From CAZYFH01 sp965197395 (lineage in GTDB: Bacteria > Acidobacteriota > Vicinamibacteria > Vicinamibacterales > UBA8438), in the NCBI GenBank assembly GCA_965197395.1, contig CBDANB010000005.1:434001-498000 (forward strand): a DNA stretch of 64,000 bases. The letters are read 5' to 3'. The position numbers and the translations under genes are program-made. Each line of letters starts with the position of its first letter. Within the stretch, counting starts at the first letter, position 1. Below are positions 35,484 to 43,309 of the stretch, piece after piece. The notes under the pieces are model-generated. The model made no database searches and was not told the origin of the DNA. It saw only the letters and a list, made by a program, of their open reading frames with translations.

Positions 35484-36748
35484 CGCACCCTCGCGAGCAC
35501 GATGGTCACGTCGTCGTGGGGGGCGACATCACCGCTCCAGTTGCCGAGCGTGTCGAGGACCGTCTCGAGCATCGCGTCCAGCGGGCGCTCGCCGGCGGTG
35601 CGCAGCAGCTCGTCCAGCCGTTCCGCCCCAAACTGCTCGCCATCCGGTGCCGGCGCCTCGGTCACACCGTCGGTGAACAGCGCGAGCAGGTCACCGGGGG
35701 CGAGCGTCACGGCCCCGGTGTCGTAGGTCGAGCCCTCGAACAGCCCGACGGGCATCCCGCCTTTGTCGCACTCGACCGTGTCGTCGCGCCGCACAAGCAG
35801 CGGTGGCAGATGTCCCGCGTTGCTGTAAGACAGTCGGCGGGTCGCCGGATCGTAGCTGGCGAGGAACGCCGTCGCGTAGCGCGCCGGGGAGGACGCCCGG
35901 AACACCGCGTCGTTCAGGCTGCCGCCCAGCGCGGCGGGGTTGACCGTCGTGGTGAACAGGCTGCGCACCGAGGCCTGCAGGCTGGCCATGAGTAGCGCCG
36001 CCGGGACGCCCTTGCCGGAGACGTCGGCGATGACCAACCCGAGCCGACCGTCCTCGAGCGGGAGGTAATCGTAGTAGTCGCCGCCCACCGCGATGGCCTG
36101 CCGGCACACACCGGCCAGCTCCAGCCCCGCGACCTCGGGGACGGTGCGGGGCAGCAACTGGCGCTGCACGTCCCGGGCGACGCGCAGCTCGCGCTCGAGC
36201 GCGTCTCGCTCCCGCAGCACGCGGTAGGACGCTTCGATCTGCCGGCGCATCCGGTCGTAGGTGCCGAGGGCCACCGCGACCAGGGCAGCGAGCACCGCGT
36301 TCAGCGCGAAGATCAGAAGGACCGTGCGGAACTGCGCGAGCAGGAAGAGCGGCTCGACCACGACGACGAGGATCGACCCGAAGATCGTTCCGGACAACAG
36401 GATCAACGAGTCGAGCACGAGCCGGAGCGCAAAGGGCAGCCCGGCCAGGAGCGGAAACACCAGTCGCGCCGACGTGTAGGCGCTGTATCCAACCACCTGG
36501 GCGAACAGCACGCTCAAGCGCAAGACCGGACCGAAGTCGACGCCGGCGCCGAACGAGATGCCAGCAGCCACCACGACGCCGACCCCGAGCCAGGCGGCCG
36601 TCCATGCCGCGAGGAAATGCCACCCTGGCGCGGCGATGACCTCGGTCAGGTGCGGGGATCCCGTGGTCTGGCGCGTGGTGGCATTCGACGCGCCTGCGAA
36701 TCCCGACCCCATGGTCGCCGGCAAGGGGCTGGGAAGCGATGAAGTCAT
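35480..36748 (-). CDS. Membrane PP2C (SpoIIE/RsbU) phosphatase
   Basis: A 422-residue protein: low-complexity N-terminus, a four-helix membrane module at about residues 44-165 shared with the LytS kinase, a coiled-coil linker (YRVLRERDALERELRVARDV), and a SpoIIE phosphatase domain with GGDYYDYLPLEDGRLGLVIA (here only its start is quoted), DVSGKGVPAALLM, LFTDGVTEA and PHDDVTIV, which provide the Mn-binding aspartates. Such enzymes dephosphorylate anti-anti-sigma factors in partner-switch systems; no RsbV/RsbW-like genes occur nearby, so its target must be elsewhere. First gene of the three-gene operon. Start at 36748 is the upstream ATG; a shorter start at residue 13 is possible. Confidence 0.93.
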   Translation of the reverse strand: MTSSLPSPLPATMGSGFAGASNATTRQTTGSPHLTEVIAAPGWHFLAAWTAAWLGVGVVVAAGISFGAGVDFGPVLRLSVLFAQVVGYSAYTSARLVFPLLAGLPFALRLVLDSLILLSGTIFGSILVVVVEPLFLLAQFRTVLLIFALNAVLAALVAVALGTYDRMRRQIEASYRVLRERDALERELRVARDVQRQLLPRTVPEVAGLELAGVCRQAIAVGGDYYDYLPLEDGRLGLVIADVSGKGVPAALLMASLQASVRSLFTTTVNPAALGGSLNDAVFRASSPARYATAFLASYDPATRRLSYSNAGHLPPLLVRRDDTVECDKGGMPVGLFEGSTYDTGAVTLAPGDLLALFTDGVTEAPAPDGEQFGAERLDELLRTAGERPLDAMLETVLDTLGNWSGDVAPHDDVTIVLARVR

Positions 36749-36821
36749 TGGTGTCAGTCGTCCAGCGACGCCGCCTCTGCCGCCTGCGAGGGGTCACCCC
36801 CGCAGCGGGTGACCTCGCCCC

Positions 36822-37232
36822 TCAGCCCCCAGGACGCCACATGCGCAGAGGGGTATACCGTGCGGCGTGGGCGAAGTCGCCGTCGGTCGTGAGCATCTCG
36901 AGGTCGTGATGAAGGCACAGTCGAACGAGAAGCGCATCGATGGTCCCGAGCTGCACGCCCCGCCGCCGGCACCGGTTGCGGATCTCAGCCGCCTCGACGT
37001 AATCGTCGTGGTCCGGGACGATGAGCGGCAGCGCCATGAAGTGCTTCACGATGGACGCACGGACCTTGGGACCGCGGAAACCCTGGAGCAACTCCTGAAG
37101 CACCAACCCTGTGGTATAGACGGCCTCTTGGGACGCCAGTGCGTCCCGCAACCGTCCCGACTCCGCGGCGTCACTCGATACATCCCGCCGCAGCGCGAGA
37201 GACCAGACGCTAGTGTCGACGAACAAGCTCAT
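36822..37232 (-). CDS. vapC: VapC-type PIN-domain toxin
   Basis: A 136-residue PIN ribonuclease. The acidic active-site residues are in place: Asp6 (SLFVDTSVWSLAL), Glu47 (LVLQELLQG), Asp99 (GTIDALLVRL) and a fourth Asp near 117-118 (LTTDGDFAH). It overlaps the upstream antitoxin by 4 bp (ATGA). Toxins of this group cleave tRNA or rRNA when released from the antitoxin. Length and motif set are complete, so the pair should be functional. Confidence 0.93.
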   Translation of the reverse strand: MSLFVDTSVWSLALRRDVSSDAAESGRLRDALASQEAVYTTGLVLQELLQGFRGPKVRASIVKHFMALPLIVPDHDDYVEAAEIRNRCRRRGVQLGTIDALLVRLCLHHDLEMLTTDGDFAHAARYTPLRMWRPGG

Positions 37233-37429
37233 GCGCGCGCGCGCTCTGCCTTGTAGTCGAACGCCGGATCCCAGTCGAGTGAGTTGAACAGCTCGAGCAG
37301 GCGGCGTTGTTCACGCCGCGCGATGAACTCCTCGAGCGCGAGGGTCACCGCCGCGGTCTTGGTCTTCTTTCCGCTGAGCTCCACGGCGCGCTCCAGAAGC
37401 TCAGGGCTGATCGCGAGGTTGGTCGCCAT
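37229..37429 (-). CDS. vapB: VapB-type antitoxin (DUF2191-like)
   Basis: A 66-residue antitoxin starting MATNLAISPELLERAVELSG, with the motif TKTAAVTLALEEFIARREQR and a C-terminal toxin-wrapping tail (LDWDPAFDYKAERAR). ATG 37429 is selected because the conserved domain starts there and the operator-like palindrome lies directly upstream. The pair of genes overlaps by 4 bp. It binds and inhibits the toxin and, with it, represses the operon. Confidence 0.9.
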   Translation of the reverse strand: MATNLAISPELLERAVELSGKKTKTAAVTLALEEFIARREQRRLLELFNSLDWDPAFDYKAERARA

Positions 37430-37435
37430 GTGCGT

Positions 37436-37460
37436 ATTGTCGCACAATGCTTCGCACAAT
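37436..37460 (-). promoter_or_regulatory. Operator-like inverted repeat of vapBC
   Basis: ATTGT-CGC-ACAAT, a perfect 13-bp palindrome at 37436-37448, followed by a half-site copy GCACAAT at 37454-37460, just upstream of the antitoxin start. This is the placement and form expected for autoregulation by a VapBC complex. Confidence 0.55.
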
Positions 37461-37523
37461 AATGAAATGTTCGACTCGTTGGGCGGAGGGGCGGCTCGGC
37501 GACAGGGACGCAGTCGGTCCGCT

Positions 37524-38060
37524 TCACGCGAGCCATCGTGCGATCTTGTCGCCATCCCGCGACTCGGATGCGGCCATTCGGAGGTCATGAATGAGCCACT
37601 CGCCCTCGACCTGGCGGAGCCCGACCTCGTAGGCGCGGATCCCTAGAATCTCCTGTCCACCCGATGACGTGGCCCGCGCGGTGAGCGCGCCGGTGGCGAG
37701 GAGGAGTCGGCCATCGAAGCGGACGGTGACATCGGCGAGCGTGACGGTTACCCCGTCGTCCAGCAGGCGAAGCGCGGTGGTGAGACCGACGAGGGCGTCC
37801 CGATCGTCGACCGCCTCGAACGGCGGTCCGAGCTCGACGTGCGCGTCGTCGGTGAAATACCCCGCGATTCGCGCTCCGCGTGCGGCTCGCAGGAGCGGCG
37901 ACTCGCCCGGCTGAAGGCTCGCATCCTCGGCGAGCTGCTCGAGGCGCCGGACGATCCGGTCTTCTTCCGTCGGCCGCAGCACCGTCCAAGCGATCCCGGC
38001 GACCGCGACCACACCGAGCACGGCCGCAGCGCGATACCAGACGCTCAATTCACTACACAA
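37524..38060 (-). CDS. Membrane-anchored NTF2/SnoaL-like protein
   Basis: Predicted protein of about 175 residues with one N-terminal membrane helix (AAAVLGVVAVAGIAWTV) and an NTF2-like alpha+beta domain (PTEEDRIVRRLEQLAEDASL, ALVGLTTALRLL, VTLADVTVRFDGRLLL, IRAYEVGLRQVEGEWLIHDL). No ATG or GTG is available; TTG codons at 38060 or 38048 are the likely starts, directly after the stop of the outer-membrane protein gene, suggesting coupling. Function unknown; domains of this type often bind small molecules or act as adaptors. Confidence 0.65.
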   Translation of the reverse strand: MCSELSVWYRAAAVLGVVAVAGIAWTVLRPTEEDRIVRRLEQLAEDASLQPGESPLLRAARGARIAGYFTDDAHVELGPPFEAVDDRDALVGLTTALRLLDDGVTVTLADVTVRFDGRLLLATGALTARATSSGGQEILGIRAYEVGLRQVEGEWLIHDLRMAASESRDGDKIARWLA

Positions 38061-38068
38061 GGCGGACT

Positions 38069-39310
38069 CTAAAATGCTTCGTTGAGTGCCAGGTAGACGC
38101 CCCTGGAGCCCTCGCGGCCCCACGCGATATCGAGCGCGATGTTCGAACGCGTCTCCTTGTCGAGCTTGACCCGGAACCCCAGGCCAGCGGCGGGCGCCCA
38201 CCGCTGCAGCGCACCCGTCTCGAAGTCGCTGAACCGGCTGGTGTTGACGAACGCCACCGCTCCGAAGAGCCCGTTCTGGGTGAGGTCGCTGCGGTACTCC
38301 ACCTCCGCATAGACCCAGTCGCGTCCTCGGAATCGCCCTGCCCTGTACCCCCGCGCGGTGCGGTTGTACGTGTCCCAACCGACGCTCGGGAGGTCGAAGT
38401 AGGGTGTCTGGCCGGCCCGGGTCAGCCATCCGATACCCCACGCGGAAAGCACCGTCCGGCGTGCTCCGGGGAGCCTCTGGTAGACGCGTCCCTCGAGCTG
38501 CAGGCTCTCCCAGTCCGTATCGCTTCCGAGACCGGTTCGATAGAACGCGTAGCTGGCCCGGCCATACGCCCCGCGCTCCGGGTTGAGCGGGTGGTCCCGC
38601 CGGTCGTAGGCCAGGTTCAGTGACGCACCCGACGACGTGGAGCTGGCCGCGGCCGCGATCTGCCGCACCGCTTGAGGCAGCTCGCCCCTCGAGGTGATGT
38701 CTCGTCGGATGTCGAGGTGATATCCGGCGCCGACCTCCAGGCCGCCCCACACGGCGCGAGAGACCACCTGATGGAGCCGATACCAGGCGTACCCGACGTC
38801 GGCTGGTGCGGAATCGGTCCGGTCACTCCCAAGACCGTGCGTGCGCTCGGTGAAATCGTAGTAGCGCCAATCGCCGGTCAGGTGCCAGGCATTACCGGGC
38901 GTGTAGAGGTCGGACCGCGCGACGACGAGTACCTGCTTTTGCGTCGAGACCGAGGCCGAGACGAGCGTGGACGAGAGCGTCGTCGACGACGGGTCTCCAG
39001 AGTAGTGGGTGAGTGCGGCGAGCGCCCCGGCGGAGAATCCGACGGCCGGATTTCCGCCGAACGTCGGGAACACCAGGAAGCGCCTCGTGCCAGCGTGCTC
39101 GTCGCTGGCGGTGCTGTCGTCCTGTTCGCCGTCTCGCCCCAACGCGGCGGCAATGATGTCGCCAAGATCGCGCTGCCCACGTGCTTGGTCTTCCTCCGCC
39201 TGTGGCGTGCCGCTGCCCGTCAGCGCGTGAGCCGGTTGCGCGACGCACCACGCGAGGATGAGCAAAGCCGGCAGGGTGACGTGGCGGCGGGCGCTCCGGA
39301 CAGCAGTCAC
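38069..39310 (-). CDS. Omp85/BamA-like surface antigen (barrel only)
   Basis: A 413-residue outer-membrane protein: signal peptide (HVTLPALLILAWCVAQPAHA), an acidic low-complexity segment, then the bacterial surface antigen barrel (GNPAVGFSAGALAALTHYSG to the terminal LALNEAF ending in Phe). The conserved loop-6 signature appears as ARGYRAGRFRGRDWVYAEVE. No POTRA domains are present, as in the short D15-like proteins that act in lipid or small-protein export rather than barrel assembly. The NTF2-like gene follows 8 bp downstream. Confidence 0.85.
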   Translation of the reverse strand: MTAVRSARRHVTLPALLILAWCVAQPAHALTGSGTPQAEEDQARGQRDLGDIIAAALGRDGEQDDSTASDEHAGTRRFLVFPTFGGNPAVGFSAGALAALTHYSGDPSSTTLSSTLVSASVSTQKQVLVVARSDLYTPGNAWHLTGDWRYYDFTERTHGLGSDRTDSAPADVGYAWYRLHQVVSRAVWGGLEVGAGYHLDIRRDITSRGELPQAVRQIAAAASSTSSGASLNLAYDRRDHPLNPERGAYGRASYAFYRTGLGSDTDWESLQLEGRVYQRLPGARRTVLSAWGIGWLTRAGQTPYFDLPSVGWDTYNRTARGYRAGRFRGRDWVYAEVEYRSDLTQNGLFGAVAFVNTSRFSDFETGALQRWAPAAGLGFRVKLDKETRSNIALDIAWGREGSRGVYLALNEAF

Positions 39311-39433
39311 TGGACGAACCTCGACTGGAGTCGGGTGCGACGCTGACGTTGCGGCTCCACCAGCGACCGAGTCACGCTGAACCGGTCGACCCAGTCAGGC
39401 GCTCGCGATTCGGGCCGGCCGCCCTCGAGCCGG

Positions 39434-40405
39434 TCAGCGACCCGTTTGGTCTGTGCCAGAGGCCTCTGCCGCCTCCGCCTGTCGGGCGCCGGCGAGTATG
39501 TTGGCTGCGGCGTAGTTGCCCTCGTGGCACGCGTACTCGAACAGAGGCGCATCGGTCTTTCGCAGTGACTGCACCGCGGTCCATGGCGCCGTCCACGTGG
39601 TGGGATCGTCCACGGTGAACGAGTATTCGATCACGTCGCCGACCCGCGTGAACCGCTCGACGAGGAGGCGCGCGTCCCGGCTGCCGCCGATGAGCAGCAG
39701 CGCCCGGTCGAAGTTCGTCGTCTCGACAACCAGCGTGTCGCCCTCCCAGTGCCCGCGCGAGTCCCCGAGCCACTGGCGGATCTCGCCGTGGGGACGTCTG
39801 TCGAGCGGGATGATGCGCGTCGAGCCCATTATCTCGACGAACATCGCCACGTGGTCCGGCGTCTGGAAGAGCTGGACGTTGTTGTTGTACGCCGTGGGGT
39901 AGATCGGCAGCGCGGCGCTACCGATGCACCGGTCGAAGTAGTTGAGATCCTCGACCTGCTCGAACGGCCCCGTCCCGAACGACCCCCCGAACCCAGGTCG
40001 CGCTTCGCCTTCGGGTGTCTTCGGCGGCCGGCGGCCGTTCGGTGGGTCGACGATCAGGGATGTGCGCCCGTCCTCCACGACATTCGTCCCGAAGTCGAGC
40101 CAAAACCGGTTGTAGGCGCCGACGTTTCCTCCCGCTTCGGTCCGCACCGCCTCCGCCGCGTCGGCGGTGCGGTTTGTATCTTCGGCCCCCCGCTCGATTT
40201 CGGCGACCTCTTCTTCGGTCAGAAATTCCTGGTCGGCCTGTGCTTCGGGGCGCTCCAGCGGCGTGAGGGTGCGGAAGTCCCAGACGCCCCCCAGGTCGGG
40301 GTCGCCCCATGGCGTCCGCGGCGCCGTCGCTTGGGCCGCGGCGACCACCGGCGTGAGAACCGCGAGTGCGAGCAGCGCGACGACAAATCCCTGCCTGGCG
40401 CTCAT
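39434..40405 (-). CDS. Secreted CHEGN-motif family protein (copy 3)
   Basis: A 323-residue exported member of the same family as 7920-9026 and 12350-13333. Signal peptide VVALLALAVLTPVVAAAQA, then GDPDLGGVWDF, TPLERP, TSLIVDPPNGRRPPKTP, RCIGSAALP, YNNNVQLFQTPDHVAMFVE, RIIPLDRRPHGEIRQWL, GDSRGHWEGDTLVVETTNFD, LVERFTRVGDVIEYSF, DPTTWTAPWT and EYACHEGNYAAANIL. It lies 14 bp downstream of the truncated MBL gene, so both were probably once co-transcribed. Function unknown. Confidence 0.86.
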   Translation of the reverse strand: MSARQGFVVALLALAVLTPVVAAAQATAPRTPWGDPDLGGVWDFRTLTPLERPEAQADQEFLTEEEVAEIERGAEDTNRTADAAEAVRTEAGGNVGAYNRFWLDFGTNVVEDGRTSLIVDPPNGRRPPKTPEGEARPGFGGSFGTGPFEQVEDLNYFDRCIGSAALPIYPTAYNNNVQLFQTPDHVAMFVEIMGSTRIIPLDRRPHGEIRQWLGDSRGHWEGDTLVVETTNFDRALLLIGGSRDARLLVERFTRVGDVIEYSFTVDDPTTWTAPWTAVQSLRKTDAPLFEYACHEGNYAAANILAGARQAEAAEASGTDQTGR

Positions 40406-40419
40406 CTCATCTCCTCCGT

Positions 40420-41181
40420 CTACCGTCCGTCGTAGATGTATTGCATGATGGTTCTGACCGTCTGCGGCGGCGCGCTGAACTCGCTGTAGCGACTCGGCAC
40501 CGAGTAGGCGCCGGCTGCCTCGTCCACGCTACGGCCCGCCGCGATGCCCTCTCGCGCCTGGGCGACGAGGTCGGTGTAGAACCCACGGTAATCCACGAGG
40601 TCGCTCCACGCCAGCGGCGTTTCCCAATGACCCGTGATGATCGTGTCGACCCCCGGGATGCCGGCGATCGCCTTGGTCAGCGTGCGGCCGAACTCGATGG
40701 CGCTCCCGCCGTTCCCGTTCTCGGCGTCGATGAACGGCAGGAACTTCCCGAGGAACATGTCCCCGGTGTGCATCGTGCGCGGCGCCTTGAAGACGACGAA
40801 CGTATCGCCGTCGGTGTGGCCACGGCCGAAGTGGTAAAGGTCGATCTGATCCGGACCGCTGAAGAGCGACATCCGGTCGGAGAAGGTCGTCGCCGGCAAA
40901 TACTTCGCGTTCTCACCCTTGAAGGCGTCGCAGTTCGTGACCGGCTGGCAGCTCGCGCGCGCCATGTGGAACTTGATGTTCTCGTGCGCGACGTAGTCGA
41001 CGGTGTCGGGGAACTCGGTGTTGGCGCCGCTGTGGTCGAAGTGCGTGTGCGTATTGATGATCGTCGTCACCGGCTTGCTGGTGATCTTCCGCACCTCGGC
41101 GAGGATGTCGGGCCCGTATCCCGCGAGCTTGGTGTCGACGAGCACGACCCCGGTCGCGGTCTCGAAGAGCGCCGTGTTGGG
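40420..41181 (-). CDS. MBL-fold metallo-hydrolase, 5'-truncated
   Basis: About 250 codons of a metallo-beta-lactamase-fold enzyme. The metal site is present: NTHTHFDHSGAN (His-x-His-x-Asp-His), a MHTGDMFLG aspartate and an ITGHWETP histidine. The open frame is cut at a stop at 41182-41184, immediately before LFETATGVVLVDTK, so the signal peptide and the first about 40-60 residues usually present are missing. A GTG at 41145 could start a short cytoplasmic product, but this looks like a truncation. The junction at about 41181 is shared with a truncated TetR gene on the other strand. Confidence 0.75.
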   Translation of the reverse strand, partial: PNTALFETATGVVLVDTKLAGYGPDILAEVRKITSKPVTTIINTHTHFDHSGANTEFPDTVDYVAHENIKFHMARASCQPVTNCDAFKGENAKYLPATTFSDRMSLFSGPDQIDLYHFGRGHTDGDTFVVFKAPRTMHTGDMFLGKFLPFIDAENGNGGSAIEFGRTLTKAIAGIPGVDTIITGHWETPLAWSDLVDYRGFYTDLVAQAREGIAAGRSVDEAAGAYSVPSRYSEFSAPPQTVRTIMQYIYDGR

Positions 41182-41456
41182 TTAGACGCCAAAATGCTGC
41201 GGATGGAACGACAGATGAACTCTCCGCTGACCGATTCCTGACGCGGTACGTCACCCGGCGACAGGCGGAGGGTGGGTTTCGCGCTGCGGATCCCCGCCTG
41301 ATGGCGTACGGGTTGACGGCGTTGGCTGTCGGTTACGCGACTCGCACCAAGTTGTATGGACTCGAGACCATCGATGAGGACGCCACCGTTGCCGAGGGGA
41401 TCGCGCGACTACTGCTCGAGGGCGCGCGGGAAGACTCGGGGCCGGTGTCCGCGTGA
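41181..41456 (+). pseudogene. TetR-family regulator, C-terminal remnant
   Basis: A start-less frame encoding DELSADRFLTRYVTRRQAEG, FRAADPRLMAYGLTALAVGY and LYGLETIDEDATVAEGIARL, matching the ligand-binding C-domain of TetR regulators. The helix-turn-helix is absent. It meets the truncated MBL gene head to head at about 41181, suggesting that one deletion removed both 5' ends together with the shared promoter region. Confidence 0.6.
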
Positions 41457-41530
41457 TACCATCGAGTTCTCACCGCCCGACGGACGTACGGCGGTCGCCG
41501 GGCAGCACGGCGATGCAACCAAAGACAATT

Positions 41531-41986
41531 ATGAGCCCGTTCCGTCGCGTTGCTCACGCCCTGCTCGTCGTCGTGCTCGTGTCGACGGGGGGCTCGGCGC
41601 CGTTCGCACACGTACATGCGCCGGGCGCCGATCACGATAGCGCTGACCACGGCGCGCCTGGTGTCCGCAGGGCGTCGGTCCACGGCCACGAGGCACATCA
41701 TCAGGGGCAGGACGCTCACTGGCATCTGCCCGTACGGCACGCGGCCGTGGCCGGCGACGCGGCCCCCCGTGTCGGCACCACGCCACACGACCACGCCGCG
41801 GTCCCGTTCCCGACTGTTGCAGAGAAGCGTTCAAGCACACGGGCCGGCGCGACGCCTGCGCTGGTCGTGGTGTGGCAGGCCGACGTCGCGCCAGACCCGA
41901 TTGCGCGACCCATGCCGGTCGCGGCCACGGCCCGTTCCAACCCACCCCCACGTCTCGCGCTCGGCGCTCGCGCCCCGCCTGTGTAG
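41531..41986 (+). CDS. His-rich secreted protein preceding metal efflux operon
   Basis: A 151-residue protein starting MSPFRRVAHALLVVVLVSTG (signal peptide) followed by a histidine-rich mature part (FAHVHAPGADHDSADHG, HGHEAHHQGQDAHWHLP). Such proteins are typical small periplasmic metal-binding partners encoded at the head of czc/cus-type efflux loci. An in-frame ATG at 41513 is an alternative start. It lies 93 bp before the outer-membrane channel gene. The exact metal is unknown; His-rich sequence favours Zn, Co, Ni or Cu. Confidence 0.72.
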   Translation: MSPFRRVAHALLVVVLVSTGGSAPFAHVHAPGADHDSADHGAPGVRRASVHGHEAHHQGQDAHWHLPVRHAAVAGDAAPRVGTTPHDHAAVPFPTVAEKRSSTRAGATPALVVVWQADVAPDPIARPMPVAATARSNPPPRLALGARAPPV

Positions 41987-42079
41987 CGGCTCGTCCCCGC
42001 CCGCATCGTCCTGAACTCGTTCGCTCGTAACCCCGCAGTACGGCCGCCGCTCGATCAACGGCCGCTGGGAGATGACGAC

Positions 42080-43309
42080 ATGTGTCGATGGCGACCGCTC
42101 GTCTGGTCGTTCGGCGTCTGTGTGCTGCTTGCAGATCATGCCTCCGCGCAGATGCTCACAGAGGCGGAGGCACTCACGCGGATGCGGATGGAGCATCCAC
42201 AGGTGCGCGTCATGCGTTTCACGGTCCGCCAGGCCGAGGCGGAGGCGCGTGAGCGCCGTCAGCTGTCGAACCCGACGATGAGCTACACAAGGGAAGACGC
42301 TGGTCTGAGCGTAGACACGTTCTTCCTCGTGACGCAAGAGCTCCCGGTGCGAGGCCGGCCGGGACTCCTGGGTGAGGCAGCCGACCATGCCGTCACGGCT
42401 GCGCAGGCCAACACCGACGCCGAGTTGCTCGCCATCGACTCGCTGGCGCGCGTGGCATTCGCCGACCTGCTGCTGGCTCAGGAGCGTCTCACTGCGCTGG
42501 AAGGTGGCCTGATCGATCTGGGCGCGGTCGTCGACGTGCTGCGCGCGCGTGAGGCCGAAGGCGAGGGCTCCCGGTTCGACCGGCTGCGGGCCGAGCGGGA
42601 AGCCACCGACATCGAGACCGACCTCGAGGCAGCCGCGATCGGTCGCGTCGGCGCGCAGGCCCGGCTCGCGTCATTCTTCGGCCCGGGAGCGGACCCGGCC
42701 GGACTGCGCGCCTCCGGTCGCCTAATGGATGGCGGCGCCGTCGCCGATGTCAACTCGCTGCTGGCCGAGGCGCGCGCGCGGAGGCCGGACTATCGCGCCC
42801 TGACGCTGAGCGCTGCGCGCTGGGAGACCGAGCGGCGCGCGGCCGAACGACTGCGGTATCCGGGGGCGTCGGTGAGCGCCGGGTTGAAGCGTTCGGGACC
42901 GGCGGCCGCGAGGGACACGGGCTATGCCGTGACCGCCACGGTCGCGCTCCCCCTCTTCAACCGCGGTGATGCACAGGTCGCGAGAGCGGAGGCCGCGCGC
43001 GCGCGCGTGCATGCGGAGCAGGCGGCGCTCGCGGCGCGCATCGACAGCGACGTCCGCGTCGCGCAGGCCGCCGCCTCTCGATACCGCGACCTGGTTGACC
43101 GTTATCAGGCGGGCTCCGTCGACCGGGCCGACGAGCTGGCGGCCATTGCCACCGCGGCGTACGAAGAAGGCGAGTTCGGCATCCTCGAGCTGCTCGACGC
43201 GCATCGGGCGACGCTCGGCGCACGGCTCCGTCTCCTGGAGCTGTCCGCGGCCGCCCGCCGGGCCGCCATCGAGCTCGACCGCGCCGTCGGACGGGAGGTC
43301 GCGCCATGA
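42080..43309 (+). CDS. CzcC-like outer-membrane efflux channel (TolC family)
   Basis: A 409-residue outer-membrane factor with signal peptide (LVWSFGVCVLLADHASA) and two repeated TolC halves: LTEAEALTRMRMEHPQVRVM, then a long helical hairpin, DYRALTLSAARWETERRAAE and YEEGEFGILELLDAHRATLG near the end, the usual signature of CzcC/CusC. It pairs with the adaptor downstream (overlap of 4 bp, ATGA) and the RND pump to expel metal ions across both membranes. Confidence 0.92.
   Translation: MCRWRPLVWSFGVCVLLADHASAQMLTEAEALTRMRMEHPQVRVMRFTVRQAEAEARERRQLSNPTMSYTREDAGLSVDTFFLVTQELPVRGRPGLLGEAADHAVTAAQANTDAELLAIDSLARVAFADLLLAQERLTALEGGLIDLGAVVDVLRAREAEGEGSRFDRLRAEREATDIETDLEAAAIGRVGAQARLASFFGPGADPAGLRASGRLMDGGAVADVNSLLAEARARRPDYRALTLSAARWETERRAAERLRYPGASVSAGLKRSGPAAARDTGYAVTATVALPLFNRGDAQVARAEAARARVHAEQAALAARIDSDVRVAQAAASRYRDLVDRYQAGSVDRADELAAIATAAYEEGEFGILELLDAHRATLGARLRLLELSAAARRAAIELDRAVGREVAP

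Noticed and set aside
35480..37432. A link between VapBC and the signalling operon
   Set aside because: They are on the same strand but separated by about 70 bp with an own operator; no functional evidence.
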